Assembly (NCBI RefSeq): GCF_009827595.1
Contig: NZ_WTYT01000002.1
Location: 62,001 to 126,000 of the forward strand
DNA: 64,000 nt
From: Altericroceibacterium endophyticum
GTDB taxonomy: Bacteria > Pseudomonadota > Alphaproteobacteria > Sphingomonadales > Sphingomonadaceae
Direction of reading: 5' to 3'
The position numbers and the translations under genes were made by a program. Shown one piece after another: positions 36,820-46,744 of the stretch (the first letter of the stretch is position 1; each line of letters opens with the position of its first letter). A model generated the notes under the pieces. The model was given only the letters and a program-made list of their open reading frames with translations, was not told the DNA's origin and searched no databases.

Positions 36820-38760
36820 ATGACAAACAAAGTCTATCCGGTGTCAGATAAGTGGGCGGAAAATGCCCTGCTAGATGCCGGAACCTACGAAGAGAAATAT
36901 CGGCGGTCGATTGATGATCCGGACGCATTCTGGCGCGAGGAAGCGCAGCGGATCGATTGGATCAAACCCTTTACCGAGGTGAAGGACACCAGTTTCGACC
37001 AGGCCGATTTTCGTATCAACTGGTTTTCCGATGGCACGCTGAACCTGTCCGCCAATTGCCTCGACCGCCATCTGGCTGCGCGCGGCGACCAGCCGGCCAT
37101 ATATTGGGAACCGGATAATCCGGCGGATGAGGCCCGCACTCTCACCTATCGCGATCTCTATGAAGAAACCTGCCGCTTTGCCAATGCGCTGAAGGCCAAT
37201 GGCGTGAAGAAGGGCGACCGGGTCACGATCTATCTGCCGATGGTTCCCGAAGCCGCGGTTGCCATGCTCGCCTGCGCCCGGATCGGCGCGGTGCATTCGG
37301 TGATCTTCGCCGGTTTTTCTCCCGAAGCGCTGGGCAACCGGATCGAGGATTGCGACAGCGATATCGTCATCACCGCCGATGAAGGAAAACGCGGCGGCAA
37401 GACCATCCCGCTGAAAGCCAATGTTGATGAGGCGCTGGACCATCACGCCCATGTCAGCCGGGTGATCATGCTGCGCCACACCGGTGCGGATGTGCCGATG
37501 AAGCAGGGCCGCGACATTGACTGGGCCGAAGCGGTGAACAACCAGCCCGCCGAGTGCGAGCCGGAAGAAATGAATGCGGAAGATCCGCTGTTCATTCTTT
37601 ATACCTCTGGCTCCACCGGCAAACCGAAAGGCGTACTTCATACCACCGGCGGCTATGCCGTTTGGACCTCGATGACCCATCAATACAGTTTCGATTACCG
37701 GGCGGGCGATGTCTATTGGTGTGCCGCCGATATCGGCTGGATCACTGGCCATTCCTATATCGTCTATGGTCCGTTTGCGAATGGCGCGACCAATGTGATG
37801 TTTGAAGGCGTGCCCAACTATCCGGACTTTTCCCGCTTCTGGCAGATCGTCGACAAATATAAGGTCAGCACGCTCTACACCGCCCCCACCGCTTTGCGCG
37901 CACTGATGCGTGAGGGCGATCAATGGCTGGAGAGCACCAGCCGCGCGAGTCTGCGCGTGCTCGGCAGTGTGGGCGAACCGATCAATCCCGAAGCGTGGGA
38001 ATGGTATTATCACAAGGTCGGCAACGGCCAGTGCCCGATCGCGGACACATGGTGGCAGACCGAAACCGGCGGCCATATGATCACCCCGTTGCCCGGCGCC
38101 CATGCGCTGAAACCCGGCAGCGCGTCCAAGCCCATGTTCGGCGTCAAGCTGCAGATCCGCGATGCAGAAGGCACCGTGCTGGAGGGCGCGTGCGAGGGCG
38201 GCCTCGTCATCACCGATAGCTGGCCGGGTCAGATGCGCGGCATCTATGGCGACGCCGATCGTTTCTTCGACACCTATTTCAGCGCGTTCAAGGGAACCTA
38301 TTTCACCAGCGATGGCTGCCGCCGTGACGAGGATGGCTATTACTGGATCACCGGACGGATGGACGATGTGATCAATGTGTCAGGCCACCGCATGGGCACC
38401 GCCGAGGTGGAAAGCGCGCTGGTGCTGCATGAACATGTGTCCGAAGCCGCCGTGGTTGCCATGCCGCATGAGGTGAAGGGACAGGGCATTTATTGCTATG
38501 TCACCACCATCGCCGGGGTGGAGGGTGACGACACACTGCGCAAGGAACTGATCAAGCTGGTACGGCATGAAATCGGACCCATCGCCAGCCCCGAAGTGAT
38601 CCAGTTCGCGCCTGCCCTGCCCAAGACACGGTCGGGCAAGATCATGCGCCGCATCCTGCGCAAGATCGCCGAAAACGACACGTCCAGCCTGGGTGACACC
38701 TCCACGCTGGCAGATCCCGAAGTGGTCGATCAGCTGATCGCCGGGCGTCCGGACGTGTAA
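36820..38760 (+). CDS. acs: Acetyl-CoA synthetase
   Basis: AMP-forming acetate-CoA ligase of 646 residues. Shows the [20 protein letters not shown] phosphate loop (about 263-282), [24 protein letters not shown], the [18 protein letters not shown] hinge region and the C-terminal [11 protein letters not shown] with the lysine that is typically acetylated. Full family length. GGAGCAGGAT precedes the ATG. Placement after the fer genes is sensible, since side-chain shortening gives C2 units, but it is also a general acetate-assimilation enzyme. Confidence 0.96.
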   Translation: MTNKVYPVSDKWAENALLDAGTYEEKYRRSIDDPDAFWREEAQRIDWIKPFTEVKDTSFDQADFRINWFSDGTLNLSANCLDRHLAARGDQPAIYWEPDNPADEARTLTYRDLYEETCRFANALKANGVKKGDRVTIYLPMVPEAAVAMLACARIGAVHSVIFAGFSPEALGNRIEDCDSDIVITADEGKRGGKTIPLKANVDEALDHHAHVSRVIMLRHTGADVPMKQGRDIDWAEAVNNQPAECEPEEMNAEDPLFILYTSGSTGKPKGVLHTTGGYAVWTSMTHQYSFDYRAGDVYWCAADIGWITGHSYIVYGPFANGATNVMFEGVPNYPDFSRFWQIVDKYKVSTLYTAPTALRALMREGDQWLESTSRASLRVLGSVGEPINPEAWEWYYHKVGNGQCPIADTWWQTETGGHMITPLPGAHALKPGSASKPMFGVKLQIRDAEGTVLEGACEGGLVITDSWPGQMRGIYGDADRFFDTYFSAFKGTYFTSDGCRRDEDGYYWITGRMDDVINVSGHRMGTAEVESALVLHEHVSEAAVVAMPHEVKGQGIYCYVTTIAGVEGDDTLRKELIKLVRHEIGPIASPEVIQFAPALPKTRSGKIMRRILRKIAENDTSSLGDTSTLADPEVVDQLIAGRPDV

Positions 38761-38773
38761 AGACTATGCCGCC

Positions 38774-39247
38774 TCAGTCGCTCAGCCGGTATTCGAAAAA
38801 CTGGTTGAAGGCTGAGGCGGTGTAATCACCAAAGGCCTCGCAAGGGGTGAAACCGCGCCTGCGATAAAGCGCCAGCGCCGGTTCGAACGCATCGCCCGAT
38901 CCGGTTTCGAGTGCGAGCCGCGCAAGCCCCCTTGCCCGCACCTGATCGATAATGTGGTCAAGCAATGCAGCGGCGACCCCACGCCGGAGAAAATCCGGAT
39001 GGGTGCGCATGGACTTGATTTCGCCCAATTCGCCAGAATGCTCTTTCAGCGCGCCGATCCCTGCAATTCGGTCTCCTTCCCAGGCGGTCCAGACCGTAAT
39101 CTCCCGAGCCTGAAGGCCAGAAAGGTCCAGCGCGAAGACCGATCCTGCGGGCGAATTACCCTCCATCGCGGCCATATGCAGCCGCAACAGATCGCGCACA
39201 GCATCGCCGCTTAAATCATCTTCGCAAATCGTAATCATCGTACCCAT
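38774..39247 (-). CDS. GNAT-family N-acetyltransferase
   Basis: A 157-residue acetyltransferase with the GNAT core: GIGALKEHSGELGEIKSMRT strand, then RRGVAAALLDHIIDQVRARG for acetyl-CoA binding, and LETGSGDAFEPALALYRRRGF. The substrate is unknown. ATG 39247 or 39238 may be the start. It ends 13 bases from the acs stop on the opposite strand. Confidence 0.9.
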   Translation of the reverse strand: MGTMITICEDDLSGDAVRDLLRLHMAAMEGNSPAGSVFALDLSGLQAREITVWTAWEGDRIAGIGALKEHSGELGEIKSMRTHPDFLRRGVAAALLDHIIDQVRARGLARLALETGSGDAFEPALALYRRRGFTPCEAFGDYTASAFNQFFEYRLSD

Positions 39248-39277
39248 CCGGCTTTCTGTTCAGCCGGATGGATGCCC

Positions 39278-40219
39278 TCAGCGCATCAACCGGGCAAGTC
39301 CTCGTTTCAAATCAGTCGCCGCCTGATCCGCCAGCTGCGTATCGGGCACCATCTGGAAGCCATGGATCGCGCCCGCATAGACATGCATTTCCAGCGGCAC
39401 CCCGGCGTCCACGAGCCGCCGCCCATAATCGAGGTCTTCATCCAGAAACAGATCGAGCGCGCCGGTCGCCAGAAAGGTTGGGGCGACACTCGACAGATCC
39501 TCCGCCAGCGCGGGCGAGAACCACCCCTTGCGCGCGTCATCGGGTTGATAATCACCGCGCAGAGCCTCCCATCCGAACTGGTTCTTTGCCCGCGTCCAGA
39601 TGAATTCACCCGTATGGCGATTGCGCCAGGGATCGCTGTCACCGCCCACACGGTGGTCGAGCATCGGATAGATCAGCACCTGCCCTGCCAGTGCCGGCCC
39701 CTGCCGATCCCGCACCATCTGCGCCAGCGCCGCGGCGAGACCGCCCCCTGCACTTTCCCCCAGCACCACGATCCGATCGGCATCAATGCCCAGGTTATCG
39801 GCCTGCGCCACCATCCATTGCAACGCAGCAAAGCAATCGTCCTGCGGGCCGGGGAACGGGGTTTCCGGGGCAAGCCGGTAATCGACCGATACCACCACGC
39901 AATCGAGCGCAGCCGCCAGCGGCGCCTTGTCCGGGACCGCCGCATCGGCCGTCCCCACCACCATGCCGCCGCCGTGAATGTGCAGAATTGCCGGACGCAG
40001 GGAACCCTCCGATGGAGGGTTCATCACCAGCAGCCGCACACTGCCGCCATCCGGCCTCGGAGCAAAAGCCTCCTCAATCGGATATGGCGGCGGTGGGAGA
40101 TCCGCTCCCGAAAACATCGGATTGGCGCGCAGCTCCGGCAGGCTTTCCGCCGTCAACGCATTATCCGGCATCTCCAGCATGGGCTGAATTTCCGGATCGA
40201 CCAGATGACGGCTCGTCAT
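39278..40219 (-). CDS. Alpha/beta hydrolase, hormone-sensitive-lipase type
   Basis: A 313-residue carboxylesterase of the HSL group. The oxyanion motif HGGGMVVG, nucleophile GESAGGG, a C-terminal Asp (LDLFLDEDLDYG) and His (AGAIHGF) form the expected set. Its place next to a LigW-like gene on the same strand (14 bases apart) suggests a joint role in aromatic ester breakdown, for example freeing carboxylated phenolics, but this is inference. Confidence 0.9.
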   Translation of the reverse strand: MTSRHLVDPEIQPMLEMPDNALTAESLPELRANPMFSGADLPPPPYPIEEAFAPRPDGGSVRLLVMNPPSEGSLRPAILHIHGGGMVVGTADAAVPDKAPLAAALDCVVVSVDYRLAPETPFPGPQDDCFAALQWMVAQADNLGIDADRIVVLGESAGGGLAAALAQMVRDRQGPALAGQVLIYPMLDHRVGGDSDPWRNRHTGEFIWTRAKNQFGWEALRGDYQPDDARKGWFSPALAEDLSSVAPTFLATGALDLFLDEDLDYGRRLVDAGVPLEMHVYAGAIHGFQMVPDTQLADQAATDLKRGLARLMR

Positions 40220-40233
40220 GAATTACTACCCTC

Positions 40234-41271
40234 TCAATCGAGCGGCTTGATGTGGAAGATGCGTTCGGCATTTCCGTGATAGAGCGCGTGGCGTTCTTCC
40301 TCGGTTACGGGCGCCTGATCCATCCAGTCCACCGCCGGCTTCATTGGCTGATAGGGATAGTCGATGGCCCACAGGACATTGTCGATTCCCATCCGGTCGA
40401 TCGAATAGCGCAGCGCCAGATCGTCTTCCACGCCGCTGGTAGTGAAGACGAAATTGTCCTTGAAATATTCCTCCATGCTGCGCTCGGTCTTTTTCGCGCG
40501 ATTGGCGCTCTGGGCACGGCTATTCATGAAATTGATCCGCCAGATCCAGAACGGCACCGCCTCACCCATATGGCCGATGCAGATCTTGAGATTGGGGAAG
40601 GCATCGAACACGCCGCCCGCCATCATCCGCACCGCATGGGTGCCGACTTCCACGCCATAACCCCACATCGCACTGTCCATGCCGTAATCCTGCAACGGAC
40701 CTTTCAACGTGTCGGAGGCTCCGCGCGGATGGATATAGATGCAGGCATCGTGCGCTTCTGCCGCCTCAAGGATCGGCCAGAATTTGGGATCGTCGAAATA
40801 TTCGCCATAGGTGTGGCTGTTCACGATCAGCCCGTTGAGCTTCAATTCGCTCATCGCGCGGTCGATTTCCTTCGCCGCGCGCTTGGGCGAATGCGGCGCA
40901 AAGCTGGCAAGCCCGGCAAAGCGCGTGGGATTGTTGTGGCAGATTTCCGCCATCCGGTCATTGGCCAGCGCGGCGAGATCGGTGGCCGTATCAGCATCGA
41001 ACATCTGCACGCCGGGCGCAGTGAGCGAGAGGAGGTGCATATCCACGCCGAGCTCATCCATCTGGCTAAGACGCTTATCCTGAACATCCAGCAGGCCGCC
41101 TAGGAAATCCATCGCATCATAGCCATCGGCCCCGGGTTGCGCGTCGTAAATGCCTTTCACCAGCAGCTTGTCGAGTGCCTGAGTCGGACTATTCGCCACC
41201 TTCTTCAATTCCGCAGCTACTTCCGGAATTGACCAAGCTTCCTCGGTCGCGATCTTGCGCATTTTCGCCAT
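40234..41271 (-). CDS. Amidohydrolase-superfamily decarboxylase, LigW-like
   Basis: A 345-residue metal-dependent enzyme of the ACMSD/amidohydrolase-2 group. The start KIATEEAW, the middle IVNSHTYGEYFDDPKFWPIL and IYIHPRG, CIGHMGEAVPFWIWRI and WAIDYPYQ parallel 5-carboxyvanillate decarboxylase LigW, including the Glu, two His and Asp expected to hold the metal. LigW removes the 5-carboxylate of 5-carboxyvanillate in biphenyl-lignin catabolism; gamma-resorcylate decarboxylases are close relatives. GGGAG lies 7 bases before ATG 41271. Probably co-transcribed with the esterase. Confidence 0.87.
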   Translation of the reverse strand: MAKMRKIATEEAWSIPEVAAELKKVANSPTQALDKLLVKGIYDAQPGADGYDAMDFLGGLLDVQDKRLSQMDELGVDMHLLSLTAPGVQMFDADTATDLAALANDRMAEICHNNPTRFAGLASFAPHSPKRAAKEIDRAMSELKLNGLIVNSHTYGEYFDDPKFWPILEAAEAHDACIYIHPRGASDTLKGPLQDYGMDSAMWGYGVEVGTHAVRMMAGGVFDAFPNLKICIGHMGEAVPFWIWRINFMNSRAQSANRAKKTERSMEEYFKDNFVFTTSGVEDDLALRYSIDRMGIDNVLWAIDYPYQPMKPAVDWMDQAPVTEEERHALYHGNAERIFHIKPLD

Positions 41272-41291
41272 TATCATCTCCCATTTGTTTT

Positions 41292-41301
41292 ATTGATCAA
41301 T
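41292..41301. promoter_or_regulatory. Palindrome upstream of the LigW-like gene
   Basis: ATTGATCAAT, a perfect 10-bp palindrome 21 bases before the ATG, within an AT-rich patch. It is a candidate operator for the esterase/decarboxylase pair. Confidence 0.35.
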
Positions 41302-41395
41302 CACGTTCCACAGGCGGCGCGTCTTGGCAACCCAAGAATAGAAGCCGGTCGCGTAAGAAAACGGGAGAATTTTTCACTCTACATATAATATTCCG

Positions 41396-41432
41396 TTGAC
41401 AGCTTTCACCGCCTCAGCGGCAAATCTGTCAA
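41396..41432. promoter_or_regulatory. Spaced inverted repeat TTGACAG...CTGTCAA with -35-like boxes
   Basis: Perfect 7-bp arms 23 bases apart, each containing TTGACA, in the 243-base divergent region between the LigW-like and PQQ dehydrogenase genes. It could be divergent -35 elements or a bipartite operator; matching -10 boxes are not convincing. ATATAAT occurs just before the left arm (41384-41390). Confidence 0.35.
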
Positions 41433-41514
41433 ACGAACAAATCAAGAAAAATCCGGGAACTGGACATGGTTAATAATAGTCAAGCAAATCAAACGCTACT
41501 GTCTGGATCATGCC

Positions 41515-43986
41515 ATGGAAACTGCGCTTCCCTCTCCCTCAATAACCGCCCGGATCGTCGGTGCCATATTCGGACTTCTGGGTCTGATACTCGCGGCTGG
41601 CGGCATCTATCTGGCCATGCTGGGCGGATCGTTTTATTATCTGCTTGCCGGTGTGGGCCTGTTGGTATCCGGCCTGCTGCTCTTCCGAGGGCATAAGCTG
41701 GGCGCGTGGCTCTATGTCGCGGTGTTTGCACTGACGGCAATCTGGGCCTTTTGGGAAAGCGGCAGCAATCCCTGGGCCTTGATACCGCGATTGGTCGGTC
41801 CCGCGATTCTGCTGGCACTGGTTGCGCTCATCTCTCCCCTGCTCGGCAAACGCACCACGTCCTGGCCTTTGGCAATCGGTGGTGCGGTGGTCAGCCTCGC
41901 ATTTCTTGCCCTCTCGCTCTGGGGCGTATCCTCATCGCAGGCGCCGTGGCTGAAGCGCGATCTGCCGACCGGTCCCTATGGCGATCTGACACAGGCAAGC
42001 GGTGATGACTGGACATCATGGGGCGGCACCCAGGCTGGTCAGCGTTACTCGACCCTCAACCAGATCACGCCTGCAAATGTGGACAAGCTGCAGCGCGCAT
42101 GGGTCTCGCATACGGGCGATCTCCCCCAAGGCGCGGGCAAAGGCGAATATGCGGTGGAGAATACTCCGCTGAAGATCGGTAATCGTCTCTATAGCTGCAC
42201 GGCGATGGATCAGGTGGTGGCGCTCGATGCCACGACCGGCAAGGAAATCTGGCGCTACGATCCGAAAGTCTCCACCGACGCGATACCCTATTCCGCATCC
42301 TGCCGCGGTGTCGTCTATTACCGCAAGGGTGCCTCTTCCGATGGCGAGGCAGGTACACATCACACCCGCACGAACAGCGGCTTCCAGACTGCCGCACTCG
42401 AAGAGGACAATGACACCGAACAGAGCGACGGCGTCTGCGCAGCGCGCATTCTCTGGGGCACACTGGATGGCAGGCTGATCGAAGTGGATGCCGACACCGG
42501 CAAACCATGCGCCGATTTCGGCAATAATGGCGAGGTGGATATCAAGCGGGGAATGGGCCGCGTCTATCCCGGCATGGCGGCCATCACCGCCCCGCCGGTG
42601 ATCGTCCATGGCAATATCGTCACCGGTCATCAGGTGATGGACGGCCAGATGAATGATGCACCATCCGGCGTGATCCAGGCATTCGATGCCACCACCGGGA
42701 AATTCGCCTGGGCCTGGGATCTTGGCCGGCCCGGCGAATATGGTATGCCGGAAGCGGGCAAGACCTATACCCGCGGGACCCCAAATATGTGGACCAGCCC
42801 GTCCGGCGATGATGCTCTGGGCATGGTCTATATCCCGCTCGGCAATTCCTCTTCCGACTATTACAGTTCGGATCGCAGCCCCGAGGAGAATGAATATTCA
42901 TCCTCACTCGTCGCTCTCAATGCCGATACCGGTCACCCGGAATGGAAGTTCCAGACCGTACGCAAGGATGTGTGGGATTACGATCTCGGCAGTCAGGTAA
43001 CGCTGGTGAACCTGCCGGGCGACATTCCCGCAGTAATCCTGCCTTCAAAGCGCGGCGACCTCTATGTGCTCGACCGGCGCACCGGCAAGCCTCTGACGGG
43101 CATCAAGGAAGTGAAAGCCCCCGGCGGAGGCGTGGAACCTCCCGAGCGCGCACCGTATCAGCCCGTCTCCGGCTTCCACAATCTGCGCAAACCGCAACTG
43201 ACATCGCGCGATATGTGGGGGATTAGCCCGGTCGACCAGATGCTCTGCCGCATCCAGTTCGCCAAGGCCGATTATCGCGGTGGTTTCACGCCACCTTCAG
43301 CAGACCAGCATTCGGTGGAATATCCGGGCTATAATGGCGGGTCGGACTGGGGATCGGTAGCGATCGACCCCGTGCGCGGCGTGATCGTGGCCAATTACAA
43401 TGACATGCCGAATTACAATAAGCTCGTGCCCCGGGCGAAGGCCAACAAGCTCGGCTGGGAACCGCGTGGTCCGAAGGGTAATCAGGGCGGCGGCCATGCT
43501 GAAGGGGCTGGCGACCCGCAGGAAGGCGTACCCTATGCCATCGATGTGAATGCGGGCTGGCGCCTGCCGCTGACCGGATTGTTGTGCAAGGAGCCCCCCT
43601 ATGGCGGCATTCAGGCAATCGACATGAAAACCGGCGAAACCATCTGGGACCGGCCACTGGGCACTGCCCGCAAGAATGGCCCCTGGGGCATCGCCATGCA
43701 CCTGCCCTTCCAGATCGGCACGCCCAATAATGGCGGGTCTGTGGTGACAGCCGGCGGACTCGTCTTCATCGCCGCGGCGACCGATGACCTGATCCGCGCG
43801 ATCGACCTGAAGAGCGGCAAGACGCTCTGGACCGATGCGCTGCCCGGCGGGGGACAGGCCAATGTCATGACCTATGCCGTCAACGGCAAGCAATATGTGC
43901 TGATCGTGCCAGGTGGCCACCACTTCATGCAGACCCCGGTAAGCGATGCGATCATCGCCTATGCGCTGCCGGGCACATCAGCCTGA
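41515..43986 (+). CDS. Membrane-bound PQQ-dependent dehydrogenase (glucose/quinate/shikimate family)
   Basis: An 823-residue quinoprotein. The N terminus has about five membrane helices (to residue 145), then a periplasmic eight-bladed propeller starting DDWTSWGGTQAGQRYSTL. Propeller signatures such as VALDATTGKEIWRYD, VYIPLGNSSSDYYSSDRS and the VVTAGGLVFIAAATDD end region match glucose, quinate and shikimate dehydrogenases, which feed electrons to ubiquinone. With aromatic genes nearby, quinate/shikimate oxidation towards protocatechuate is attractive, but glucose or polyols remain possible. No pqq biosynthesis gene is in the window. A terminator follows. Confidence 0.92.
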   Translation: METALPSPSITARIVGAIFGLLGLILAAGGIYLAMLGGSFYYLLAGVGLLVSGLLLFRGHKLGAWLYVAVFALTAIWAFWESGSNPWALIPRLVGPAILLALVALISPLLGKRTTSWPLAIGGAVVSLAFLALSLWGVSSSQAPWLKRDLPTGPYGDLTQASGDDWTSWGGTQAGQRYSTLNQITPANVDKLQRAWVSHTGDLPQGAGKGEYAVENTPLKIGNRLYSCTAMDQVVALDATTGKEIWRYDPKVSTDAIPYSASCRGVVYYRKGASSDGEAGTHHTRTNSGFQTAALEEDNDTEQSDGVCAARILWGTLDGRLIEVDADTGKPCADFGNNGEVDIKRGMGRVYPGMAAITAPPVIVHGNIVTGHQVMDGQMNDAPSGVIQAFDATTGKFAWAWDLGRPGEYGMPEAGKTYTRGTPNMWTSPSGDDALGMVYIPLGNSSSDYYSSDRSPEENEYSSSLVALNADTGHPEWKFQTVRKDVWDYDLGSQVTLVNLPGDIPAVILPSKRGDLYVLDRRTGKPLTGIKEVKAPGGGVEPPERAPYQPVSGFHNLRKPQLTSRDMWGISPVDQMLCRIQFAKADYRGGFTPPSADQHSVEYPGYNGGSDWGSVAIDPVRGVIVANYNDMPNYNKLVPRAKANKLGWEPRGPKGNQGGGHAEGAGDPQEGVPYAIDVNAGWRLPLTGLLCKEPPYGGIQAIDMKTGETIWDRPLGTARKNGPWGIAMHLPFQIGTPNNGGSVVTAGGLVFIAAATDDLIRAIDLKSGKTLWTDALPGGGQANVMTYAVNGKQYVLIVPGGHHFMQTPVSDAIIAYALPGTSA

Positions 43987-44014
43987 TAAGCGACCACAGG
44001 AAACCACGGAAAGA

Positions 44015-44045
44015 GGCCGCATCCCATGATGGGGTGCGGCCTTTT
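44015..44045 (+). terminator. Rho-independent terminator of the PQQ dehydrogenase gene
   Basis: GGCCGCATCCC, 5-base loop, GGGGTGCGGCC (one G-U pair), then TTTT; 28 bases past the stop. Confidence 0.92.
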
Positions 44046-44182
44046 CGCTGATTATCGAACGACAGCCAGAAGCATTTCGGCCATCACCTGCGACTCATGC
44101 GCCAGACACGGATGCGTCAGGGAAGTGGCAGAGATGCGCAACGCAGTCTGTGCGGCGCAAAGCCAGTTTCATCGCATCAATG

Positions 44183-44211
44183 CTGACAGCTCCGCCCCCC
44201 GCTTCTATAGA
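44183..44211 (+). promoter_or_regulatory. Sigma-70-type promoter of metY-bioB
   Basis: CTGACA (44183-44188), 17 bases, TATAGA (44206-44211). A start near 44218 would give a leader of about 33 bases. I looked for a SAM-II-type riboswitch between the terminator and the gene and saw none. Confidence 0.55.
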
Positions 44212-44250
44212 CGCAGTTGAAACACAAAAACGCCAAGTGCAGGAGCAAGA

Positions 44251-45531
44251 ATGTCCGATCAGCTGAAGCCCGAAACGCAAGCCGTCCATGCCGGCACCGC
44301 GCCCGATCCTGCCACCAACGCCCGGATCACTCCGATCTATCAGACCGCATCCTATGTCTTTGATGACAGCCAGCACGCGGCCGATCTGTTCAACCTTGAT
44401 GCGGTTGGCAATATCTATTCACGGCTGACCAACCCCACCAATGCCGTGTTGGAAGACAAGATTGCGGCGCTCGAAGGCGGCGCGGCAGCGCTGGCAACGG
44501 CATCGGGCCATGCGGCACAATTGCTGGCCTTTCACACACTGATGGAACCGGGCTGCGAAATCGTGGCCGCGAAGCGGCTTTATGGCGGCTCGCTCAATCA
44601 GCTGGGCGCTTCATTTTCCAAGATGGGTTGGCACACCAACTTTGTGGATGCGGATGACGCCGCCAATGTCGCAGCCGCGATCACAGATAAAACCCGCGCT
44701 GTCTTTATCGAAAGCCTCGCCAATCCGGGCGGCGTGGTGCAGGATATCGCAGCCATCGCCAAGGTTGCGCATGAGGCCGGGGTGCCGCTGATCGTCGATA
44801 ACACCATGGCCACCCCGATGCTGTGCCGTCCGATTGATCATGGCGCCGATCTGGTGGTGCATTCCGCAACCAAATTCCTGAATGGCCATGGCAATGCGAT
44901 TGCCGGCGTATTGGTTGACAGTGGCCGTTTTGACTGGGCGGCATCGGACAAGTTCCCCTATCTCACCCAGCCCAACCCGTCCTATCACGGCAAGGTCTTT
45001 ACCGAAGCCTTTGGCAATCTGGCCTTCATCCTTGCGGCCCGCGCATTGGGCCTGCGCGATCTGGGGCCGACACTGTCGCCGATGAACGCATTTCTGGCGC
45101 TCACCGGAATGGAAACGCTGCACCTCAGGATGGAACGGCATTGCGCCAATGCACAAAAGCTCGCCGAATGGCTGAAGGCCCATCCCAAGGTCGATTGGGT
45201 GTCCTATGCCGGGCTGCCCGACAGCCCCTATCACGCGCTGGCCCAGCGCTATCTCGGCGGCAAGGGCGGCGCCGTGTTCACCTTCGGCCTGAAGGGCGGC
45301 TATGATGAAGGGGTGAAGCTGGTGTCGGAAACCAAACTGTTCAGCCATCTTGCCAATATTGGCGATACGCGTTCGCTGATCATCCACCCCGCCTCCACCA
45401 CCCATAGCCAGCTTGAGGGCGATGCACTGGTGCAGGCCGGTGCCGGTCCGGACGTGGTCCGCATCTCGGTCGGGATCGAACACATTGACGATATCATTGC
45501 CGATATGGCGCAGGCCCTGGATGCAATCTGA
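44251..45531 (+). CDS. metY: O-acetylhomoserine sulfhydrylase (aminocarboxypropyltransferase)
   Basis: A 426-residue PLP enzyme of the Cys/Met metabolism family that makes homocysteine from O-acetylhomoserine and sulfide. The start [20 protein letters not shown], the [13 protein letters not shown] segment, and the PLP lysine in [11 protein letters not shown] are typical of the MetY (about 430 residue) branch rather than MetZ. AGGAG lies 7 bases before the ATG. The stop overlaps the bioB start by one base (TGATG), an unusual pairing of methionine and biotin genes; BioB uses S-adenosylmethionine, which gives a loose logic. Confidence 0.92.
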   Translation: MSDQLKPETQAVHAGTAPDPATNARITPIYQTASYVFDDSQHAADLFNLDAVGNIYSRLTNPTNAVLEDKIAALEGGAAALATASGHAAQLLAFHTLMEPGCEIVAAKRLYGGSLNQLGASFSKMGWHTNFVDADDAANVAAAITDKTRAVFIESLANPGGVVQDIAAIAKVAHEAGVPLIVDNTMATPMLCRPIDHGADLVVHSATKFLNGHGNAIAGVLVDSGRFDWAASDKFPYLTQPNPSYHGKVFTEAFGNLAFILAARALGLRDLGPTLSPMNAFLALTGMETLHLRMERHCANAQKLAEWLKAHPKVDWVSYAGLPDSPYHALAQRYLGGKGGAVFTFGLKGGYDEGVKLVSETKLFSHLANIGDTRSLIIHPASTTHSQLEGDALVQAGAGPDVVRISVGIEHIDDIIADMAQALDAI

Positions 45532-46565
45532 TGCCGGATAATATGGACATAGCCGCGCCGCGTTCTGACTGGACGCGCGCGGAAATAGCCGCATTGTTCG
45601 ATCTGCCTTTTACCGAATTGCTCTTTCGTGCGGCCTCCGTTCACCGGGCGCGCCACGCGGCGGATGAGGTGCAGCTCTGCACGCTGCTGTCGATAAAGAC
45701 CGGTGGTTGTCCGGAGGATTGCGGATATTGTTCGCAGAGCGTCCATGCGGATAGCGGTGTCAAAGCCACCAAGCTGATGGATGTACGCGAAGTGCTCCAG
45801 CGTGCGGCGCAGGCCCGCGATCAGGGCAGCCAGCGTTTCTGCATGGGGGCCGCCTGGCGCAACCCCAAGGCACGTGACATGCCCAAGATCGTCCAGATCG
45901 TGGAAGGTGTCCGGGCCATGGGGATGGAAACCTGCATGACACTGGGCATGTTGACGCCCGATCAGGCTGCGCAGCTGAAGGAGGCGGGGCTAGATTATTA
46001 CAACCATAATATCGACACCGCGCCGGAGCGTTATGAAGATGTGATCACCACTCGCACGCTGGATGACCGTCTGGAGACGCTGGACAATGTGCGCGGTGCC
46101 GGCATCAATGTCTGCTCCGGCGGAATTGTCGGCATGGGTGAAAGCCGGGAGGATCGCGCCAGCTTCATCCATACGCTGGCGACATTGCCGCAGCATCCTG
46201 AAAGTGTCCCGGTCAATGCACTGGTACCGGTCAAAGGCACGCCGCTGGGTGATATGCTGGCCGATACGCCGCTGGCCAAGATTGATGACATCGAATTCGT
46301 TCGCACGGTGGCGGTGGCGCGGATCACCATGCCTTTATCCATGGTGCGCCTCTCCGCGGGCCGCGAAAGCATGAGCGACAGCACGCAGGCTCTGTGCTTT
46401 ATGGCCGGGGCCAATTCGATCTTCACTGGCGAGCAATTGCTCACCGCACCCAATGCCGGTGATGACAGTGACGCGGCGTTATTCGCCCGACTGGGTCTGC
46501 GTCCCATGACGGGCGAGGAACCGCTTCGTGCGGTGAAAGCAGACGTCTGCGAAGCCGCCGAATAA
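45531..46565 (+). CDS. bioB: Biotin synthase
   Basis: Radical-SAM enzyme of 344 residues that inserts sulfur into dethiobiotin. The radical-SAM cluster motif CPEDCGYC lies near residue 60; [29 protein letters not shown] and [10 protein letters not shown] carry the other conserved ligands, including those of the second iron-sulfur cluster. Start ATG 45531 overlaps the metY stop; ATG 45543 is an alternative. No other bio gene is adjacent. Confidence 0.96.
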   Translation: MPDNMDIAAPRSDWTRAEIAALFDLPFTELLFRAASVHRARHAADEVQLCTLLSIKTGGCPEDCGYCSQSVHADSGVKATKLMDVREVLQRAAQARDQGSQRFCMGAAWRNPKARDMPKIVQIVEGVRAMGMETCMTLGMLTPDQAAQLKEAGLDYYNHNIDTAPERYEDVITTRTLDDRLETLDNVRGAGINVCSGGIVGMGESREDRASFIHTLATLPQHPESVPVNALVPVKGTPLGDMLADTPLAKIDDIEFVRTVAVARITMPLSMVRLSAGRESMSDSTQALCFMAGANSIFTGEQLLTAPNAGDDSDAALFARLGLRPMTGEEPLRAVKADVCEAAE

Positions 46566-46574
46566 AGAGAGATT

Positions 46575-46622
46575 ATGCCGGGCGATCCGATGATGGAAGC
46601 GCGTGTGACGGAGGAGTGCTAA
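46575..46622 (+). CDS. Possible 15-codon micro-ORF after bioB
   Basis: ATG to TAA encodes MPGDPMMEARVTEEC. AAGAGAG lies 4-5 bases upstream, a plausible Shine-Dalgarno, and the ORF begins 10 bases after the bioB stop. Part of it forms the left arm of a 15-bp inverted repeat. It may be incidental. No family recognised. Confidence 0.25.
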   Translation: MPGDPMMEARVTEEC

Positions 46623-46640
46623 CCACCATCATCGGATCGC
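46582..46640. repeat. Perfect 15-bp inverted repeat between bioB and the convergent orphan gene
   Basis: GCGATCCGATGATGG (46582-46596) and its exact complement (46626-46640) flank 29 bases. It lies 17 bases after bioB, between convergent genes, so it may end transcription from either side, but there is no T-run. A second small hairpin AATGGC/GCCATT occurs at about 46720-46735. Confidence 0.7.
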
Positions 46641-46744
46641 ACCGACTGGCTTTGGGTCGATAATACAGGGAGGCATCCCAAATTTGCGCATCCGGCCCCT
46701 ATGCATAACCGCCCGCCGCCAATGGCAAGGCCATTCAGTGACCT

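Noticed and set aside
36871-38103. 410-residue minus-strand open frame
   Set aside because: Antisense of acs, with no recognisable motif.
43987-44250. SAM-II-type riboswitch before metY
   Set aside because: Alphaproteobacterial met genes often have one, but I found none of the conserved pairing; the region holds a terminator and an ordinary promoter.
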